Source: Demequina mangrovi
GTDB taxonomy: Bacteria; Actinomycetota; Actinomycetes; Actinomycetales; Demequinaceae
DNA length: 64,000 bases
Assembly (NCBI RefSeq): GCF_000759715.1
Contig: NZ_BBLU01000001.1
Location: forward strand, 62,001 to 126,000
Direction: 5' to 3'
In this document: positions 19,727 to 27,940 of the stretch, piece by piece
Position numbering within the stretch: position 1 is the stretch's first letter
How the letters are laid out: every line of letters starts with the position of its first letter
Notes under the pieces: model-generated
Databases searched by the model: none
Told to the model about the DNA's origin: nothing
Seen by the model: only the letters and a program-made list of their open reading frames with translations
Made by a program: the position numbers and the translations under genes

Positions 19727-20725
19727 ATGAGCATCGAGCTGATCGGGCGCAGGCCCGTCGTCGCGCCCGAGGACCTCATCGCGGGCCTCGTGCCGCCGCC
19801 GCACTTCGGGCGCGCCTCGTTCGACTCGTACGCACCGGATCCCGAGCACCCGTCCCAGGCCGAGGCGCTCGCCGCGGTGCGGGACTTCGCGGCGCCGCAC
19901 CTGAAGCGGTTCCGGTCGCGCAAGGGCCCCGGAGTCGGGCTCTACCTCGACGGAGGCTTCGGGGTGGGCAAGACGCACCTGCTCGCCTCGCTTGCGCACG
20001 CGCTCGGGCCGTCGCGCGCCGTCTTCGGAACGTTCGTCGAGTTCACCAACCTGGTCGGCGCGCTCGGCTTCATCGCGGCGCGTGAGGCGCTGTCCGGATT
20101 CGCGGTGGTGTGCATCGACGAGTTCGAGCTCGACGATCCGGGCGACACGCTCATCATGGCGCGGCTCATGCGTGAGCTCACGGACGCGGGCGTGTGCGTC
20201 GCCGCGACGTCCAACACGCTTCCCGATGCGCTGGGGGAGGGGCGCTTCGCCGCCGACGACTTCCAGCGCGAGATCCAGGCCGTCGCCCGGGTGTTCACCA
20301 CGGTGCGGATCGACGGGCCCGACTACCGGCATCGCGGGTCGCTGGCGTTCCCCGAGCCGGCGACGGAGGCTGTTGTCGCGACGCTCGCGGGTTCACCCCG
20401 CGCCGCGCTCGCCTCGTGGCCTGCGCTCCTCGCGGACCTCACCCAGGTGCATCCCTCGCGCTACGGCGCGTACGTGGACGGTGTGGCCGCCCTCGCGCTC
20501 ACCGACGTCGCGCCGCTGGAGGACCAGAACCAGGCGCTGCGCGTCGTCGCGCTGGTCGACCGCCTCTACGACCGCGACGCCGTGATCGCGGCCGCGGGGG
20601 CGCCGCTGGACTCCGTGTTCACGGCCGAGATGCTGCGGGGCGGCTACCGGAAGAAGTACCTGCGGTGCCTCTCGCGCCTCGAGTCGATGGCGCACGCGGC
20701 GCTGGAGCACACGCGGCCGGTCTGA
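19727..20725 (+). CDS. zapE: Cell division protein ZapE / AFG1-like ATPase
   Basis: 332 residues. Walker A is GGFGVGKTHL at about 77-86 and Walker B VVCIDEFEL; the sensor region TSNTLPDAL follows. In proteobacteria ZapE is an ATPase that acts on the Z ring; in actinobacteria only homology is known. An in-frame ATG at 19694 exists, but MSIELIGRRPVV from 19727 matches the family start better. It runs head-on into ppk2 with a 12-base gap. Confidence 0.9.
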   Translation: MSIELIGRRPVVAPEDLIAGLVPPPHFGRASFDSYAPDPEHPSQAEALAAVRDFAAPHLKRFRSRKGPGVGLYLDGGFGVGKTHLLASLAHALGPSRAVFGTFVEFTNLVGALGFIAAREALSGFAVVCIDEFELDDPGDTLIMARLMRELTDAGVCVAATSNTLPDALGEGRFAADDFQREIQAVARVFTTVRIDGPDYRHRGSLAFPEPATEAVVATLAGSPRAALASWPALLADLTQVHPSRYGAYVDGVAALALTDVAPLEDQNQALRVVALVDRLYDRDAVIAAAGAPLDSVFTAEMLRGGYRKKYLRCLSRLESMAHAALEHTRPV

Positions 20726-20737
20726 CGCGCGACGACT

Positions 20738-21673
20738 TCAGCGCTTCTTCTTGGCCTTCGCCTTCTTGCTCGTCTTGGCGCTCTTGCCGCGCGTCTCGGG
20801 CGGCGCATCGTCCCCCTGCTGGGCCGGCAGGAGCGCCCCGAGCCGGGCACGCTCCGCGGCGACGTCGAACGTCGCGGGCGGCCACCCGAGGTTCATGTCC
20901 TCGAGCGTGTCGACCAGGAGCTGGGTGACGGCGAGCCGCGCGTACCACTTCCGGTCCGCCGGGACCACGTGCCAGGGGATCGACGGCGTTGACGTGTGAT
21001 CGAAGACGTCCTGGTACGCGTCCATGTAGTCGTCCCACTTGGCGCGCGCGTCGAGGTCGCTCGGGTCGTACTTCCAGAACCGGTCGGGGCGCCTCAGCCG
21101 GTTGGCGAGGCGGGCGAGCTGCTCGTCGGGCGAGATCATGAGCGCGCACTTCACCACGGTGATGCCGGACTCCTTGGTCTGGCGCTCGAAGCGGTTGATC
21201 TCGGCGTAGCGCCGTGTCCAGGGGGCGCCGTCGACGAGGCCCTCGACCCGTGCGACGAGCACGTCCTCGTAGTGCGAGCGGTCGAACACTCCGATGTGCC
21301 CGGGGCGGGGGAGCGAGCGCCGCACGCGCCACAGGTAGTGGTGGCGGCGCTCCTCGGCGGTCGGCGGACCGAAGGAGCGCACCTGGACGCCTTGCGGATC
21401 GACCATGCCGAGCACGTGGCGCGAGATGCCGCCCTTGCCTGACGTGTCCATGCCCTGGAGGACCAGCACCAGGGCGCGGTCGCTGCCCGAGCGGGCCTCG
21501 GCGAAGAGCATCTCCTGGAGCACCGCGAGCCTCGCGCCGAGCGTGGCCATCGCCGCCTCGCCGGCGGCGCGGTCGCCTCCGAAACCCGGGGTGGAGCGCG
21601 CGTCGAGGGCGCCCAGGTCGAAGTCCTCGCCGACCCTCAGCACGCCGGACGGGCGTGCCAGCCAACCGCTCAT
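20738..21673 (-). CDS. ppk2: Polyphosphate kinase 2 family protein
   Basis: 311 residues. Walker A is LQGMDTSGKGG at 72-82 and Walker B the region GVFDRSHYEDVLVARV; lid-module arginines follow in RRYAEINRFERQ. PPK2 enzymes transfer phosphate between polyphosphate and nucleotides (AMP, ADP or GDP). The single-domain length fits class I or III. The C-terminus is a Lys-rich tail of about 15 residues, which could bind polyphosphate or nucleic acid. A TAGGGT box lies on this strand at 21713-21708. Confidence 0.93.
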   Translation of the reverse strand: MSGWLARPSGVLRVGEDFDLGALDARSTPGFGGDRAAGEAAMATLGARLAVLQEMLFAEARSGSDRALVLVLQGMDTSGKGGISRHVLGMVDPQGVQVRSFGPPTAEERRHHYLWRVRRSLPRPGHIGVFDRSHYEDVLVARVEGLVDGAPWTRRYAEINRFERQTKESGITVVKCALMISPDEQLARLANRLRRPDRFWKYDPSDLDARAKWDDYMDAYQDVFDHTSTPSIPWHVVPADRKWYARLAVTQLLVDTLEDMNLGWPPATFDVAAERARLGALLPAQQGDDAPPETRGKSAKTSKKAKAKKKR

Positions 21674-21789
21674 CGTCGCCTCGTCTCCCTTGCCGCGTCC
21701 TTGTCCTCACCCTAGGCGGCGCATCCCCCTGGCGCGAGGGCGCCGGGCCTGGTAGACCGGTCGAGGGGGACATTCTTCGGGGGTGTGCG

Positions 21790-21972
21790 ATGGCGAGCAA
21801 CAACAGCGCTGCGGCGGCGGGTGGCGGAGGATACTTCCTTGCCATGATCGGCTCGGGGGTGTGGTTCTGGCAGCAGGCCGACGGGTTCTGGGAGCACGTG
21901 GGCGCGCTGTTCCAGGCGCTCGTGTGGCCGGCCTTCCTGATCTACGACCTCTTCGAGTTCCTCAACACGTAG
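21790..21972 (+). CDS. Small Trp/Phe-rich membrane protein
   Basis: 60 residues. After a Ser/Ala/Gly start the rest is hydrophobic and aromatic, in two stretches: YFLAMIGSGVWFWQQADG and HVGALFQALVWPAFLIYDLF. It is probably inserted in the membrane. I know similar short hypothetical proteins in actinobacteria but no function. The ATG at 21790 is the only start that excludes the antisense ppk2 region; upstream GGGGG is a poor ribosome site. Confidence 0.7.
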   Translation: MASNNSAAAAGGGGYFLAMIGSGVWFWQQADGFWEHVGALFQALVWPAFLIYDLFEFLNT

Positions 21973-21978
21973 GAGCGC

Positions 21979-22626
21979 TCAGCTCGTGATGTCGACCACG
22001 GCGGTCTCGCCGTGGCGCGGGACGATCGCGCCCGCGGTGGCGGCCGCCAGGTCGGCGTCGAAGGTGGGGAGCGCCTCGGGCGGGACGTGGAGGGTGAGCC
22101 GCGCCTCCGCGGCGTACTCGGGCTCGTCGAGGGTGCCCTCGTGCGCCCCGATCCAGGTGTGGCAGAAGGCCAGCACCCGGCCCGCCTCGGCATGCGGCAC
22201 GTCGAGCGTCACCGCGGTGAGGTGCCTGCGTTGCACGGTCTCTGCGATGTCGAGCGTCTCCGCGACCGCGTGCGTGTAGGCGCGGACCAGCCCTCCGGCG
22301 CCCAGGAGGACCCCGCCGAACCAGCGGCTCACGATCGCCACGACGTCGGTGACCTCGCGACGACGCAGGACCTCGAGCATCGGCACCCCGGCGGTGCCGG
22401 CGGGCTCGCCGTCGTCGCTGGAGCGCTGACGGTCGGCGTGGGTGCCGAGGACCATGGCGACGCAGTGGTGACGGGCGTCCCAACGCTCCTTGCGGATGCG
22501 GGCGATGATCGCATCGGCCTCCTCCATCGACGCCACGGGGGCGAGATGGGTGAGGAACACGGACTTCTTGATCTCGAGCGTGTGCTCGACCGGCGCCGCG
22601 ATGGTCGAGGGCAGGTCGCTCGTCAT
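21979..22626 (-). CDS. yigZ: YigZ/IMPACT family protein
   Basis: 215 residues. The IMPACT domain motifs are clear: KKSVFLTHLAPV, DDGEPAGTAGVPMLEVL and SRWFGGVLLGAGGLVRAY. A second domain (about 140-215) matches the UPF0029 C-terminal domain. The family binds nucleic acid or GTP-like ligands and has an ill-defined translation role (eukaryotic IMPACT inhibits GCN2). A TACCCT box 7 bases upstream of the ATG (22638-22633) suggests a leaderless message. Confidence 0.93.
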   Translation of the reverse strand: MTSDLPSTIAAPVEHTLEIKKSVFLTHLAPVASMEEADAIIARIRKERWDARHHCVAMVLGTHADRQRSSDDGEPAGTAGVPMLEVLRRREVTDVVAIVSRWFGGVLLGAGGLVRAYTHAVAETLDIAETVQRRHLTAVTLDVPHAEAGRVLAFCHTWIGAHEGTLDEPEYAAEARLTLHVPPEALPTFDADLAAATAGAIVPRHGETAVVDITS

Positions 22627-22683
22627 CTCGGCAGGGTAGCGCGGGAGCGTGCTGGTGCTCGCCGCGCGCCAGGCGGGACGGCT

Positions 22684-23322
22684 TCAGGCAGCGAGGGCCT
22701 TGAGCCACTGCATCGTCGACCGGTCCGTGTCGATGGGGTGGAAGTCGGGGTGGAAGCTGAGCTTGCGGGCGCTCTCGGCGAGATTGAGCGCGGTGGTCGC
22801 GGCCGTGCGTGCGGTGCGATCGTCGCCGACTGCCTCGGCGCTGCGGATGAGCGCGACGTGCCAGCGGAAGAGCAGGGTGTCGAGCGTGAGCGGTCGGCGG
22901 CGGCGCCAGGTCGAGAGGAGCTCGACGGCCTCGTCGACGTCGCCCTCGCCGCGACGGTCGAGCAGGAGCTCCGCGAGGGCGACCTCGACGCCGCCCAGGG
23001 TCCCCTCGCCGTCGGGGTGCTCGGCGAGCAGCTCACGGAAGCGGTAGATCGCGGTGGCGACGTCGCCGCGCGCGGCCGCGATCTGCGCGAGGGCCTCGCG
23101 CGCGCCCGGATGCGGCTCGGCGCCGGGGACGGTGACGGCGCGCTCGAGAAGGCGGCGAGCCTCGTCTGCGTGATCGTCGTGCTCGGTGCACAGGTGGAGC
23201 GCCAGGCCGGCGAGGCGGAGGGCCTCCTCCTGGTGCTCGGCGTCCACCTGGGTGAGGCGCTGCTCGAGAGCGCGACGGGCCGCATCGTCCCATGTGACAT
23301 GGGTCACACATTCGGGTGTCAT
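22684..23322 (-). CDS. TPR-like hypothetical protein
   Basis: 212 residues, almost all helical, with TPR-like spacing: EEALRLAGLALHLCTEHDDHAD, GDVATAIYRFRELLAEHPD and GDVDEAVELLSTWRRRRP. No catalytic motif is visible. TPR proteins usually mediate protein contacts; the partner is unknown. No clear ribosome site precedes ATG 23322. It is the last gene before the lower-GC accessory patch. Confidence 0.75.
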   Translation of the reverse strand: MTPECVTHVTWDDAARRALEQRLTQVDAEHQEEALRLAGLALHLCTEHDDHADEARRLLERAVTVPGAEPHPGAREALAQIAAARGDVATAIYRFRELLAEHPDGEGTLGGVEVALAELLLDRRGEGDVDEAVELLSTWRRRRPLTLDTLLFRWHVALIRSAEAVGDDRTARTAATTALNLAESARKLSFHPDFHPIDTDRSTMQWLKALAA

Positions 23323-23513
23323 GCCTGCATCTTGGTCCTGTCTCGGCCGGCGCGCCAGGGGACGCGCGGGGTTTCTGGGTCCCGGGCGTCCTCGATTGCG
23401 AGGTTCGCCGGGGTATGGGCGGAACGTGGGGTGGCCTCGGCTCGCTCTGGCGCGGGTGCCGTTCTTGGTCGCCAGGCCGGTGATCCGTCCGTGCGGCGTG
23501 CGAGGGTGGAGCT

Positions 23514-23828
23514 GTGCAGGTCGACGTGCTCGTCATCGAGGGCTGCGTGGGGCGTTCCCGCGCGGTGTCCTTGGTGCGAGCCGCGCTCGATACCGTCGGG
23601 CACCCGGAGGTGCCGGTGGGTGAGCTGGTGGTCGCATCCGAGGCGGACGCGCGAGGCCTCGACTTCCGCGGCTCGCCGACGATCGTGGTCGACGGCGCGG
23701 ACCTGCTGCCGGAGGGGCCCCGCGTCGAGCGCCTCGCCTGCCGGGTCTACGCGACGTGGTCGGGCCTCGCCGATGTCCCCGATGCGGAGGTGGTGGTCGC
23801 CGCGCTTCGCTGTCGCCTCGACGGCTGA
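23514..23828 (+). CDS. Thioredoxin-fold-like small protein (MerB-associated type)
   Basis: 104 residues. The pattern VDVLVIEGC, then GLDFRGSPTIVVDGADLLP, resembles the thioredoxin-like proteins often labelled alkylmercury-lyase-associated, which read YFDGCP near the start and FRGSPTILVDG later. Here the first Cys (Cys11, EGCVGRSRA) has no partner two residues on, so a CXXC redox site is missing. Activity may be lost or changed. GTG at 23514 starts it; the 190 bases upstream hold no other gene. Confidence 0.7.
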   Translation: MQVDVLVIEGCVGRSRAVSLVRAALDTVGHPEVPVGELVVASEADARGLDFRGSPTIVVDGADLLPEGPRVERLACRVYATWSGLADVPDAEVVVAALRCRLDG

Positions 23829-23912
23829 CGTGCACTGGTGCGCGTGCTGCGAGACGGGGCTTCCCAAGGGAGCCACTCGCGAACACATCCCCTGCGCGCG
23901 GAGCAGTAGGAC

Positions 23913-23930
23913 TGCGCGTGTTTACACGCG
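23913..23930. repeat. Palindromic repeat copy 1 (TGCGYGTGTTTACACGCG)
   Basis: GCGCGTGT and ACACGCGC flank a TT centre, a near-perfect palindrome. Seventeen of 18 bases recur at 24298-24315. It begins 17 bases after the stop of the minus-strand gene 23948-24178. Confidence 0.6.
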
Positions 23931-23947
23931 CCGGGTGCGCCAACGCG

Positions 23948-24178
23948 CTAGGGCGTCTTGCGTACTGCGCGAGAGACCGAGTAGCCGCACAGCGCGAGAG
24001 TTGCCCCCACCACGAACGCCATGCCCACCATGTCTTCAAGCGCTAGGCCACAATGCGGGGGCTCGCCGCTCGGCGTTATTTCTAGGAGGCATACGTACGC
24101 CGAGAGTCGGGTGAAAGCAGTGAACCCGCCGACAAGCGAGCCGATCGCGACAGCAGCCCATCCCCAGCGCATGATCAC
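23948..24178 (-). CDS. Small two-helix membrane protein, unknown
   Basis: 76 residues with two hydrophobic segments, WGWAAVAIGSLVGGFTAFTR (about 5-25) and MVGMAFVVGATLALCGYSV (about 50-68), and a basic C-terminus SRAVRKTP. The linker holds two Cys residues. I recognise no family. GGGGTGATC just before ATG 24178 can act as ribosome site. Base composition is lower in GC than the flanks, as for the next two genes on this strand, which points to transferred DNA. Confidence 0.55.
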   Translation of the reverse strand: MIMRWGWAAVAIGSLVGGFTAFTRLSAYVCLLEITPSGEPPHCGLALEDMVGMAFVVGATLALCGYSVSRAVRKTP

Positions 24179-24276
24179 CCCAGTCTGTTCGAGCGTTTCG
24201 GAGCCCAGTACAACGAGACACTAGCGATCTTGTCGGACCGTAGCAGGCATCATGAAGTCCTGGGCGCGTCTCTGAG

Positions 24277-24315
24277 GATGGAAACGCTCATCACGCTTGC
24301 GTGTGTTTACACGCG
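24277..24315. repeat. Palindromic repeat copy 2
   Basis: This 39-base stretch ends with the 18-base palindrome of copy 1 and aligns without gaps, at 28 of 39 positions by my count, with copy 3. On the minus strand it lies 15 bases after the stop of gene 24330-24800 and upstream of gene 23948-24178. Confidence 0.6.
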
Positions 24316-24329
24316 TTCCGCGAGACCGA

Positions 24330-24800
24330 CTAGATAGAGGGCCTGTAGGGCCCGTACTGGAGGCGACGGCCCCACTTTGTCCATCCCGGCATGGGCGTGA
24401 GACTCGTCAGGCATCCTTCGTAGCCCGTTTCGGAGACGACCTCACCGCTCGCGATGGTGACTTCTACGCGCGATCGGCCCGGCGCTGCCACCTCGCTCAC
24501 GTGTCCGGCGACGATCGCATGCAGGAGGTCCTCAAGATCTTCGACCATCTCGTCGGTGTAGTCGGCTTCCCAGCGCCCGCCGATCGACCCCGCTGCGAAG
24601 TCAATGAGGTTGTCAAAGACAACGTCAATCGCCAGCGCATCGTCGTTGGCAGGCGTGATCTTGAGGACAGAGAAGTCCTCGCTCTCGACGAGGTCCACCG
24701 TCGCTCCGAGGGGCAGCGCGAGCCGTCGGGCGAGCGTGTCGAAGCGCAGGGTCACGCTTGCGCGGAGCGCATCGCTGGTGACGGGATCCTCTGGGTACAT
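24330..24800 (-). CDS. Hypothetical acidic protein, unknown
   Basis: 156 residues, acidic in the middle (WEADYTDEMVEDLEDLLHAI), with a beta-rich start (SVTLRFDTLARRLALPLG) and a C-terminal GWTKWGRRLQYGPYRPSI. The size and acidity resemble solitary immunity-type proteins, but no family is recognised, so that is only a thought. Start ATG 24800 lies 7 bases from a TAGTCT -10 box, a leaderless arrangement. Confidence 0.65.
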   Translation of the reverse strand: MYPEDPVTSDALRASVTLRFDTLARRLALPLGATVDLVESEDFSVLKITPANDDALAIDVVFDNLIDFAAGSIGGRWEADYTDEMVEDLEDLLHAIVAGHVSEVAAPGRSRVEVTIASGEVVSETGYEGCLTSLTPMPGWTKWGRRLQYGPYRPSI

Positions 24801-24806
24801 GCGACG

Positions 24807-24812
24807 AGACTA
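24807..24812 (-). promoter_or_regulatory. -10 box of a leaderless promoter
   Basis: TAGTCT on the minus strand ends 7 bases before ATG 24800. So the accessory gene downstream has its own promoter rather than being read from the LRR gene. Confidence 0.45.
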
Positions 24813-24844
24813 CTGGTGGGGGCGCGAAGATCACGCCTGGCAAA

Positions 24845-24883
24845 GATGAGAATGCTCAGCACGCTTGGGCCTGCTGCTACGCG
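24845..24883. repeat. Palindromic repeat copy 3 (diverged)
   Basis: It aligns without gaps to copy 2 (24277-24315) with about 72 percent identity by eye. The best-kept part is CAAGCGTG, TGAGC and CATC on the minus strand. The TTTACAC centre has diverged. It lies 61 bases after the stop of the LRR-like pseudogene. Confidence 0.5.
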
Positions 24884-24943
24884 CTGGAGAGTATTCGGCA
24901 GTGCACCTACTTGCGGCGGGCAGGCGGACGCCCTGTCGCTGAA

Positions 24944-25741
24944 CTACCGTCCGACCAGTGGAAGCCCTGCCGCCGCGTCCAGGTCGTATTGAGCGTGTGT
25001 CAGTACTACCGATTCGAGTCCCGACAACCGCCGCAACTCGCTCACATTCTCGATATGCAGGCTCGTTCCCAGATGCAGGTGGCGAAGCCTCTCAAGTTTC
25101 GCGAAGGGCGCGAGGTCTAGCGTCGCATCCGGCGATCTCGACGGTTCGAGCCAACTGAAGTTCTCGAGACTCGGTGCGCTGCTGAGCGGTGCGAAGTCAG
25201 CGGGCACGACGTTCCACAGGTTCAACTCTGTGAGCTTAGGCAGGTCGGGTAGTCACGATTCCTCGAGATCTTGGCCGACTCCTCGGATTGTGAGGCATTC
25301 CAGGTCGACGGCGGGGGCGAGCTGTAGCAGGTCGTCATCTGTCCAGCGCTCGACGCGGATCGAGGTGAGCCGGCACGATGTGAGAGCGTCTGCCAAGTCT
25401 GAAGCACGTCGCACACCGATGACGGACAATCGCCGTGCGGCGGAGAAGTCAAGCGGTTCTATGAGGCGCCCGACCAGGCCAAGGCTCGTCAAATTGGCGA
25501 GCACTTGGTGCGGGATCGTCGGGATGTTCGGCGAGTAGATGTCCAACGCATTGAATGGCGGCACTTGCTCCAGCCAGGCAAGGGCCGAGGCGCGATTGCG
25601 TCGACCGAAGGTTCCGCGCACGATGACGTTTGTCGCGCCAGCCGTGCTGATCCGGTCGATGAGACTGGAGTCGACTTCGTCCTGATCGACGTCGACGTAA
25701 CGGCCCCCGCCGACGCTCGGGTCGATCTTGCCCGTTCGCAT
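24944..25741 (-). pseudogene. Leucine-rich-repeat-like protein gene interrupted by an in-frame TGA
   Basis: One reading frame runs from ATG 25741 (strong GGAGG site) to a TAG at 24944, broken only by TGA at 25255-25253 (codon 163). Both halves are LRR-like: LANLTSLGLVGRLIEPL and DLECLTIRGVG before the stop, LPKLTELNLWNVVP and LERLRHLHLGTSLHIENV after it. The phase is kept, so a single substitution (for example CGA or TGG to TGA) explains it. A product truncated at 162 residues is possible. The 264-residue parent has no signal peptide or membrane helix. Confidence 0.75.
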
Positions 25742-26395
25742 GGCTACCTCCAGGGGATCCCGGTGGGGCAGCCGAACGCTTCACGCATTGCGGGTGAGCC
25801 CGGCAAGCGGAGGCGTGATCTCGCGGTCATGGCGACACTCTACGAGCAGCGAGTCGCATGACCGCGTAGCACGCTCTTCACTTGAAGTAGCAACATAACT
25901 CGGGGGACCAACCCAGCCACGTACGGCACTGTCACGCCTGCCCACGGGACTCGCGCCAGACTCGGGCTTCGATTCGATACCGGAGGCCTCTGCGGTGGAG
26001 TGCGCCCGGTCCACCCGCACCGGCCGCGGGCTCGGCCCGCGCAGGTGCGGGAGCACCTTCCTCGGCCCAATGCGAGGCAGCGGGTTGACGGGGCGCGTGG
26101 AGCCGCGATGCTGGAGGTCTCGGGTCGATGCCCGTCCTCTAGTCCCTCGGGGGCGGAGCGGTGGCGCTGCGGGTGGCGCGCGCAGCGCCTTGTCGCGGCG
26201 CGACACCCACAGGGCCGCCGGCGCCCGTGGGTACATTGACGAGACACTGCCAAGGAGGACCTCGTGTGTCCTCACCGCCATTGCCCCACACGTCACGCGG
26301 TGATGTCCCCAGGCTTGAAAATGGTCTGGATTTCCACATGTGCCTGGGGTGATATCCGGGGTTGAGTGTCAGACCCGGGTGGTTGACTGGTGGTC
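25742..26395. other. Gene-poor stretch in the accessory patch
   Basis: About 650 bases without a convincing gene. The frames present on both strands are Arg/Pro/Ser-rich with no recognisable motif. It holds a perfect-looking ribosome site (AAGGAGG, 26252-26258) before a short frame at 26264, and a hairpin (CCCCAGGC 26307-26314 with GCCTGGGG 26342-26349) just before the DUF222-HNH gene. It may be decayed coding DNA. Confidence 0.5.
26264..26365 (+). other. Short frame with strong ribosome site, possibly a gene remnant
   Basis: GTG at 26264 follows AAGGAGG by 5 bases and opens a 33-residue frame starting MCPHRHCPTRHAV. The rich Cys/His start and the quick stop fit the first codons of a gene cut short, perhaps by arrival of the DUF222-HNH element next door. 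It could also be chance. Confidence 0.25.
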
Positions 26396-27793
26396 ATGGA
26401 GATCGGTGAGGCTGCAGCGGTGGTGGAGCGAGCATTGGACGTGCTCGTGCCTGCTGAGCCTGGCGTGCTGGCGGGGCTGAGCGAGGCCGACGTCGCCGCC
26501 CGCCAGGAGTCGTGGGCGCGGATCCGACGCCTGGTCGACGTGCGGGGAGCGTTGCTGGCCGGTGCGGTCGCGCAGCGTTCCGATGGCGTCGGGGGTGGGA
26601 TGGCGCGCCGGCATGGGCATCGCAACGCGGTCGGGATGGTCGCGCAGACCACCGGCAGCTCGGCGAAGGACGCACGTGACCTCATCGCCGCCGGCGAGCT
26701 CCTTTCTAGTGACGATGCAACCGCTGGGCCGGGCGAGAAATGTGTGGCGGTGCGCTGGGCGCGGATCGCGGCCGCGCTGCGGTCCGGGGTGTTGTCGGCG
26801 GCGCAGGCGGCATTGCTCAAGGACACCCTGGATCGTCTCGAGGGCGCCGACGAGCGACTTGAAGCACGGCTGGTGGCGAAAGCCAAGCGGTTGTCGCTGG
26901 CGGATCTGCGCAAGGCCTGCCTGGATGTCACCGCACGGTGGGACCTGGACCGGTGGGAGGCGCGGGAGAAGCGTCAACGCGCCGACAGGTACGTGAGCGT
27001 GTCTGAGCGGGCCGACGGCATGATCGCCCTGGGCGGAGTCCTGGATCCTGCGTCGGGGGCGGTGATCAAGACCTGGCTCGACGCGCAAGTCAGGGACGCG
27101 TTCGCCCGGCGTCGCAACGAAGGCCTCGGGCCGGCCGAGCCCGGCGAGGCCGGACGGATCCGCGCCGACGCGCTCGTCGGACTGGCCCGCCACGGGATGC
27201 GCTGCGAGGCCCCCGGCAGCGGAGTGTCGACCCAGGTGGTCGTGCGCTTGGACGAGCAGGGGATGCGTACCGGACTCGGACTGGGCTCGTGCGACGCGAT
27301 CTCGACTCCGATGAGCGCGGGACAGTTGCGCCGCATGGCTGTCGACGCGAAACTCCTCCCGGTCGTCCTCGGTGCAGGGTCACAAGCACTGGATGTGGGT
27401 TACGCGCGGAGGTACTTCACGCCGGCGCAGCGGATCGCGCTGGCCGAACGTGACGGCGGCTGCGCCTTCTGCCATGCACCCGTGTCGTGGTGCGACGCCC
27501 ACCACATCCAAGAATGGAGCCGCGGCGGCCGTTCAGACCTCGCCAACGGCGTCCTGCTCTGCACGAGGTGTCATCACCGCATCCACGACGACGGCTGGAC
27601 GGTCAAAGCCACCCCCACCGCGGTGTGGTTCACCCCGCCCCGCACTATCGACCCCACCCGCACACCCCGACAAGGCGGACGAGCAGCCCTCCACGTCGAT
27701 ATCGGACGCCAAGAACCGCCGCGAGAACTCACACGGGCAGCCGAACCGGCACACGAACAACTTCGCGACCACCGCGAACCCGTACCCGTCTGA
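26396..27793 (+). CDS. DUF222 and HNH endonuclease domain protein (13E12 repeat family type)
   Basis: 465 residues. DUF222 covers roughly the first 300 (for example SERADGMIALGGVLDPASGA). The HNH nuclease follows: CAFCHAPVSWCDAHHIQEW, then NGVLLCTRCHHRIHDDGW, with two Cys pairs for zinc and the catalytic His residues. Such genes occur in many near-copies in actinobacteria and relate to the REP13E12 elements of mycobacteria, so a mobile origin is likely. The tail after residue 410 is Pro/Arg-rich. The start may be ATG 26396 or GTG 26390. DNA cleavage is expected from the HNH fold; the biological role is unknown. Confidence 0.88.
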   Translation: MEIGEAAAVVERALDVLVPAEPGVLAGLSEADVAARQESWARIRRLVDVRGALLAGAVAQRSDGVGGGMARRHGHRNAVGMVAQTTGSSAKDARDLIAAGELLSSDDATAGPGEKCVAVRWARIAAALRSGVLSAAQAALLKDTLDRLEGADERLEARLVAKAKRLSLADLRKACLDVTARWDLDRWEAREKRQRADRYVSVSERADGMIALGGVLDPASGAVIKTWLDAQVRDAFARRRNEGLGPAEPGEAGRIRADALVGLARHGMRCEAPGSGVSTQVVVRLDEQGMRTGLGLGSCDAISTPMSAGQLRRMAVDAKLLPVVLGAGSQALDVGYARRYFTPAQRIALAERDGGCAFCHAPVSWCDAHHIQEWSRGGRSDLANGVLLCTRCHHRIHDDGWTVKATPTAVWFTPPRTIDPTRTPRQGGRAALHVDIGRQEPPRELTRAAEPAHEQLRDHREPVPV

Positions 27794-27940
27794 CCACCCC
27801 GCCCCGAAGCGCCATCCACCCGGTGAGCGCCGCAGCGGCGTGCCCACGCCAGACGTCAGGGTGCAGCGGGCGCGGGCGAGGCGGCGAGAATCATCGGCGA
27901 GACGCGCCTGGGTGCGCTGTGTCCTGGGTGGGCCGTGGTG

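Noticed and set aside
23913-24883. Integron attC sites as an explanation of the repeats.
   Set aside because: The conserved attC core (GTTRRRY with RYYYAAC) is not present and no integrase gene is in the window. The cassette idea is kept only as a general analogy.
25253-25255. TGA read as selenocysteine in the LRR-like gene.
   Set aside because: There is no redox motif at the site and no hairpin of the expected kind just after it; LRR proteins are not selenoproteins.
25781-26296. A 171-codon minus-strand frame in the gene-poor stretch.
   Set aside because: Composition is Arg/Pro/Ser without motif, no ribosome site, and it overlaps equally open frames on the other strand.
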